Positions 15,107 through 17,968 of a stretch of DNA of 17,968 bases are shown one piece after another. The stretch comes from Thermoplasmata archaeon. GTDB lineage: Archaea > Thermoplasmatota > Thermoplasmata > Halarchaeoplasmatales > Halarchaeoplasmataceae. Location of the stretch: contig JAFDTP010000033.1 in assembly GCA_019594195.1 (NCBI GenBank), forward strand, positions 1-17,968, in the 5' to 3' direction. Under the pieces are notes generated by a model. It searched no databases, was not told the DNA's origin, and saw only the letters and a program-made list of their open reading frames with translations. Position 1 is the first letter of the stretch, and every line of letters starts with the position of its first letter. The position numbers and the translations under genes were made by a program.

Positions 15107-16120
15107 TCAAAATGAAGTCAAACTAGTCTGCTTTCTTTTTTCCAACCCATTTTTAAATTGTTGAAGGGCCGATCCGATCCTGTCTTCGGAGAAATCTCTT
15201 TCATCACACAAAAACCCTTTAACATCACCGAGCTCGTCTTTGAATTCGATGGTGTAGTCATCTGTCACCTCAGGGTCTAAAAATATATCTCTGATCGCAT
15301 CGTAATTATCTACTTCTTTTTCTTTGACCTCCAAGACCGTTTCGAGGTCGCCGTGTTCCTTTATGTATTTCAGCCCTCGTTTTGGACCTATCCCTTTAAC
15401 TCCATCATTGTAGTCGGTCCCGCATAAGATGCCTATATCTATGAGTTGTTCCCTCGATATACCCAGATCATCTAAAATTTCATCAAGTGTTATCAATTCT
15501 GGACTTATCTTTTTATATTTTGAGGACCCCGGCATCTTTCTCTTGCCAGAAACGGTGAGATTTTTCACCAGTCTATCAGCCCCAAAAAGCAGGGTATCGT
15601 AATCCTGACTACCTACAGCCCAGGCGTCGCCCTTTTTTACAAGATGGGCCGCCTGACTTTCTCCCTCGGATGGTGCCTGTATCCACGGTATAGCAAGTAG
15701 AGATAAGAGTTTTTTACTGCTCTTTTCTATCTCGTCAGTCATCCTAGATGTCTGCTGGGCTTTGATCCTAGCTCTTTCTAGGTCACCCTTTTCCAATGAT
15801 TTTTCGTACTCTTCTTCGGCTTTCTTTTTCCTTTTTTTTCTCTTTTCTAAGGTCCCCTCCTTCATCATGTCTGGGGCACCGTCGAAAACGTAAACAGGTT
15901 GAACACCCGCTTCAACAAGGTTAGCGTTCCTGTATAAAATACCGGATAGATGGGAGGTTATTCTGTCTTGTGAGTCTTTGAGAGGCTCTCCATTTCTTTG
16001 TCTTATGCTGGAAAGGAATTGATAGATGATATTGTACGCGTCTACAGCGATCACCTTGTCTTCCATATCTTCGAAAGCGATCTCCTTACTTTTCACTAAG
16101 TCTCCAATCCCGACTCCCAT
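15107..16120 (-). CDS. fen: Flap endonuclease 1 (FEN1)
   Basis: A 337-residue structure-specific nuclease that removes 5' flaps during Okazaki fragment maturation and repair. The XPG N region (MGVGIGDLVKSKEI, VIAVDAYNIIYQFLSSIRQR, VYVFDG) and I region (IPWIQAPSEGESQAAHL, GSQDYDTLLFG) are complete. All seven acidic metal ligands appear: Asp27, Asp80, Glu152, Glu154, Asp173, Asp175 and Asp236, the last in GTDYNDGVKGIGPKRGLKYI. The C-terminus KRKQTSLTSF is a PCNA-interacting motif (Q-x-x-L-x-x-F) at the very end. ATG 16120 is preceded by GAGATGGT at good spacing, and the KaiC-like stop is 12 bases upstream, so it is the last gene of a three-gene run. Confidence 0.96.
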   Translation of the reverse strand: MGVGIGDLVKSKEIAFEDMEDKVIAVDAYNIIYQFLSSIRQRNGEPLKDSQDRITSHLSGILYRNANLVEAGVQPVYVFDGAPDMMKEGTLEKRKKRKKKAEEEYEKSLEKGDLERARIKAQQTSRMTDEIEKSSKKLLSLLAIPWIQAPSEGESQAAHLVKKGDAWAVGSQDYDTLLFGADRLVKNLTVSGKRKMPGSSKYKKISPELITLDEILDDLGISREQLIDIGILCGTDYNDGVKGIGPKRGLKYIKEHGDLETVLEVKEKEVDNYDAIRDIFLDPEVTDDYTIEFKDELGDVKGFLCDERDFSEDRIGSALQQFKNGLEKRKQTSLTSF

Positions 16121-16132
16121 ATTACCATCTCT

Positions 16133-16840
16133 TCAAAATATGACTCCTTCCATCTGGACTTGTATCCCATTATCTGTAATTTCAAAAGGTTTGATCTTAC
16201 GGGAGTGGTCGATCCTCCTCATCTTTATCACCTGTAAACTCAATTGTACCTCTTCCATGTCTGCTTGATTGTACCTTAGTAGGATCACACCGTCAGATGT
16301 GTATTCTATCAGACCATCCCGTGAGCTGGTAGGATTTTCGTCTTTCACTTCAGCGGTCAGGAGGGCGGTCGCCCCTGTTTCTTTTATCATCTTGCTGAGA
16401 GCGAAAAGTTGATTTCTCTTTTCCTTAGGATCGTTTGCTAACATATTCAATAGTGATATCGAATCTATAGCTATCCTCTCCGCGTCGAAACTCTTTATGA
16501 ATTCGGGCAGATCACTCTGGATTTTGTTGATAGTCGCTTCAGCATCCGCAGGTGTGAGTTTTTTGACGGCGAGCTGATCATCATCTATGTATGGCTGAAA
16601 ATCCCATCCGTAAGAAAGTCCGGTTTCTATCATCGCGTCTCTGTCTTCCTCTAAAGAGATGAATATCCCGGATTCACCCTGCTGCAGACCTTCCCAAATA
16701 TATTGGAGTGAAAAAGTCGTTTTTCCCGTTCCGAACTGACCCATAACGGCGAAGACGTGTCCCTTTGGAACTCCGCCTTTAAGCATCTCATCGAGACCTT
16801 TTATACCGGTCTTTATCTTTTCGATATTTTCATTTCCCAT
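16133..16840 (-). CDS. KaiC/RAD55-like RecA-superfamily ATPase (intact)
   Basis: A single-domain KaiC-like ATPase of 235 residues. Walker A is GQFGTGKT (34-41), the paired glutamates are in FISLEEDRD (64-65), and Walker B is RIAIDSIS (Asp126). The C-terminal IKMRRIDHSRKIKPFEITDNGI is the KaiC-type strand pair that reaches the neighbouring subunit, suggesting a ring. Such archaeal proteins are linked to signalling, motility or chromatin-related roles; the target is unknown. I start at ATG 16840 because GGTGAT (16850-16845) lies 4 bases upstream and contains the stop codon of the preceding gene, giving tight translational coupling. It is followed by FEN1 after 12 bases. Confidence 0.9.
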   Translation of the reverse strand: MGNENIEKIKTGIKGLDEMLKGGVPKGHVFAVMGQFGTGKTTFSLQYIWEGLQQGESGIFISLEEDRDAMIETGLSYGWDFQPYIDDDQLAVKKLTPADAEATINKIQSDLPEFIKSFDAERIAIDSISLLNMLANDPKEKRNQLFALSKMIKETGATALLTAEVKDENPTSSRDGLIEYTSDGVILLRYNQADMEEVQLSLQVIKMRRIDHSRKIKPFEITDNGIQVQMEGVIF

Positions 16841-16845
16841 AATTA

Positions 16846-17679
16846 TCACCTTATCTTCTGATAATTTATGACGGTGTAACCTTCATAGTCCGTCACTTCT
16901 GCGGTAAATCTAGCGATCTTTTCTCTCTTCAGATGTGGTAGAACGCTCATGAACTTGTCCACGAGCAGATACCGCTGTCTCTGCGAGCTCCTAGTAGTTT
17001 TAGACCACTGGAAAGAGAATACACCATCCACACTGTCAATTATCTGATATTCAAGACTTTTATCCACTATACCTTTCGATAAAATCAAGTAAACGATACC
17101 GCCCCATTTTTTTGAAGCCCTCCGCATACCTTTTATGACCGTTACCAGTTTATCTTTATCTATCGAGGAGTTGGTCAATAGGTCAGTTATTGAATCTATC
17201 ACTACCATATTTTTTTCGGCTTTATCGTCTAAGAAGTGAACAAGTTCTTCCAGCAGATCAGTGTCTGAACTGTCAGAGAATAGGTCCTTGTTTTTATCAT
17301 CATTGGACCAACCAGAGGGTACCATGGTCCTCTGAAAATACTCCTCTGAAAAATCCTGGAATTCTAGTCCCTCTTCGATCATATCATAATAATCTTGATT
17401 GAATGAAGCACTTACCTCGTCGAGTATATCTCCTTTAGCTCGAGAAAAAGTTATGTAAAAGATATCCTCTGGCAAAAGGGATCCTTTACACTCGTCCCCT
17501 AGGATAACCGAGACATCTTTTGGCTCGTTTTTAACCTTCAAAATTTTAGCTGAAGAAGTGTAAGCATATTCTAGCCCACCCGCGCCTATCTCCGTGAAGA
17601 GCAGAACGACGGACCCTGCTGGTACACCGCCTTTTATTATCGAATCTAGATCGCTAACGCCTGTAGGTATCTTTTTCAT
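16846..17679 (-). CDS. KaiC-like protein with degenerate P-loop (pseudo-ATPase)
   Basis: A 277-residue relative of the next gene: MKKIPTGVSDLDSIIKGGVPAGSVVLLF parallels its partner's opening, and the C-terminal VTDYEGYTVINYQKIR parallels its final strands. The P-loop reads TEIGAGGLEY (29-38), so the essential lysine and Ser/Thr are Gly and Leu. The paired glutamates are also gone (VILGDECKG). A Walker-B-like strand remains (NMVVIDSITDLL, Asp162). An acidic insertion of about 60 residues (90-150, SNDDKNKDLFSDSSDTD) follows the lost EE region. It therefore probably does not hydrolyse ATP and may regulate or pair with the intact protein. No strong Shine-Dalgarno; a TATA candidate GTTATACATA lies about 50 bases before ATG 17679, so it likely heads the operon. 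Confidence 0.82.
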   Translation of the reverse strand: MKKIPTGVSDLDSIIKGGVPAGSVVLLFTEIGAGGLEYAYTSSAKILKVKNEPKDVSVILGDECKGSLLPEDIFYITFSRAKGDILDEVSASFNQDYYDMIEEGLEFQDFSEEYFQRTMVPSGWSNDDKNKDLFSDSSDTDLLEELVHFLDDKAEKNMVVIDSITDLLTNSSIDKDKLVTVIKGMRRASKKWGGIVYLILSKGIVDKSLEYQIIDSVDGVFSFQWSKTTRSSQRQRYLLVDKFMSVLPHLKREKIARFTAEVTDYEGYTVINYQKIR

Positions 17680-17902
17680 GATTTCACACTGTTGGATCTA
17701 TGTCAGACAAGTCTTTGCATATGTATAACAAAACCTTACTTTATACTTTTCTTACGGAGTCGAGAGAATAAAATCTAATATGATGTAGTTATAGTCCTAT
17801 CGATCTAAGAGGAAAATAATTTATATTCTATCCTTCATCAAAACTTGTTTAGAATAAATCTGATTTTATACCGAAAGAGCCTCCGAGCCTGTCAATTCTT
17901 TA

Positions 17903-17928
17903 GTGATTTTCAGCTTTCTGAAAATCAC
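17903..17928. repeat. Perfect 11-base-pair inverted repeat (hairpin or operator)
   Basis: GTGATTTTCAG and its exact complement CTGAAAATCAC flank a CTTT loop. No T run follows, so it is not a classical terminator. It ends 20 bases before the TATA-like element at 17949, suggesting an operator or activator site for the gene beyond the window. Confidence 0.55.
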
Positions 17929-17948
17929 ATAGAAATATGAAAGTAACC

Positions 17949-17956
17949 TTTAAATA
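17949..17956 (+). promoter_or_regulatory. Candidate TATA box for a gene beyond the right edge
   Basis: TTTAAATA is preceded by AACC, a plausible BRE-TATA pair. The predicted transcription start (about 17980) lies outside the window. The rest of 17680-17902 has AT-rich stretches and no gene that I can support. Confidence 0.4.
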
Positions 17957-17968
17957 GCCAGACCTTAT

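Noticed and set aside
1..17968. tRNA, rRNA, CRISPR, transposase or integrase features
   Set aside because: I looked through the non-coding gaps and found no tRNA-like cloverleaf, spaced repeats, terminal inverted repeats or mobile-element proteins.

Overview
The window is archaeal and very probably euryarchaeal. It carries the large subunit of the archaeal D-family DNA polymerase (DP2), an archaeal FEN1, an archaeal-type valyl-tRNA synthetase, an Ogg2-type 8-oxoguanine glycosylase, KaiC/RAD55-like ATPases and an IF-2B-family protein. TATA-type promoters sit 25-35 bases upstream of start codons, often with no Shine-Dalgarno (leaderless style), mixed with GGAGG or GGTGAT sites inside operons. 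Proteins are rich in Asp and Glu but keep many Lys, so a moderate halophile or a mesophile/thermophile is possible; I cannot fix the lineage. I see no rRNA, tRNA, CRISPR or transposon.

Layout. (1) 1-748: a GC-rich left edge with the tail of an unidentified gene and a membrane-anchored surface protein that looks frameshifted near 660. (2) 741-998: a small unknown protein in AT-richer DNA. (3) 1254-6488: a redox and repair neighbourhood. A VOC-nitroreductase fusion faces a minus-strand run read AhpD-like protein, GAF/free-Met-sulfoxide-reductase-like protein, DUF255 thioredoxin-fold protein, Ogg2. Divergent from that run are an ArsR-type regulator with a perfect 20-base palindrome at its own start and a thioredoxin overlapping it. 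(4) 6621-11675: valS, a 57-residue zinc-finger protein convergent with it, a PLP aminotransferase, and a convergent IF-2B-family protein. (5) 11808/11835-17679: DP2, convergent with a minus-strand run of pseudo-KaiC, KaiC-like ATPase and FEN1. (6) 17680-17968: intergenic, with an 11-base-pair hairpin before a likely outgoing promoter.

How they fit together. The central block groups thiol/disulfide enzymes, methionine repair and oxidised-guanine repair around one candidate thiol-responsive repressor. The right block pairs two replication genes (DP2, FEN1) with a coupled active/degenerate KaiC pair.

Most notable observations: two genes (DUF255 and DP2) each have a perfect GGAGGT followed exactly 6 bases later by an in-frame near-cognate codon (ATC and ACG) where the family's Met is expected; the degenerate KaiC partner; the small zinc-finger gene; a ValRS with an altered KMSKS motif; a composition break at about 730; and four convergent gene junctions of 0-8 bases.
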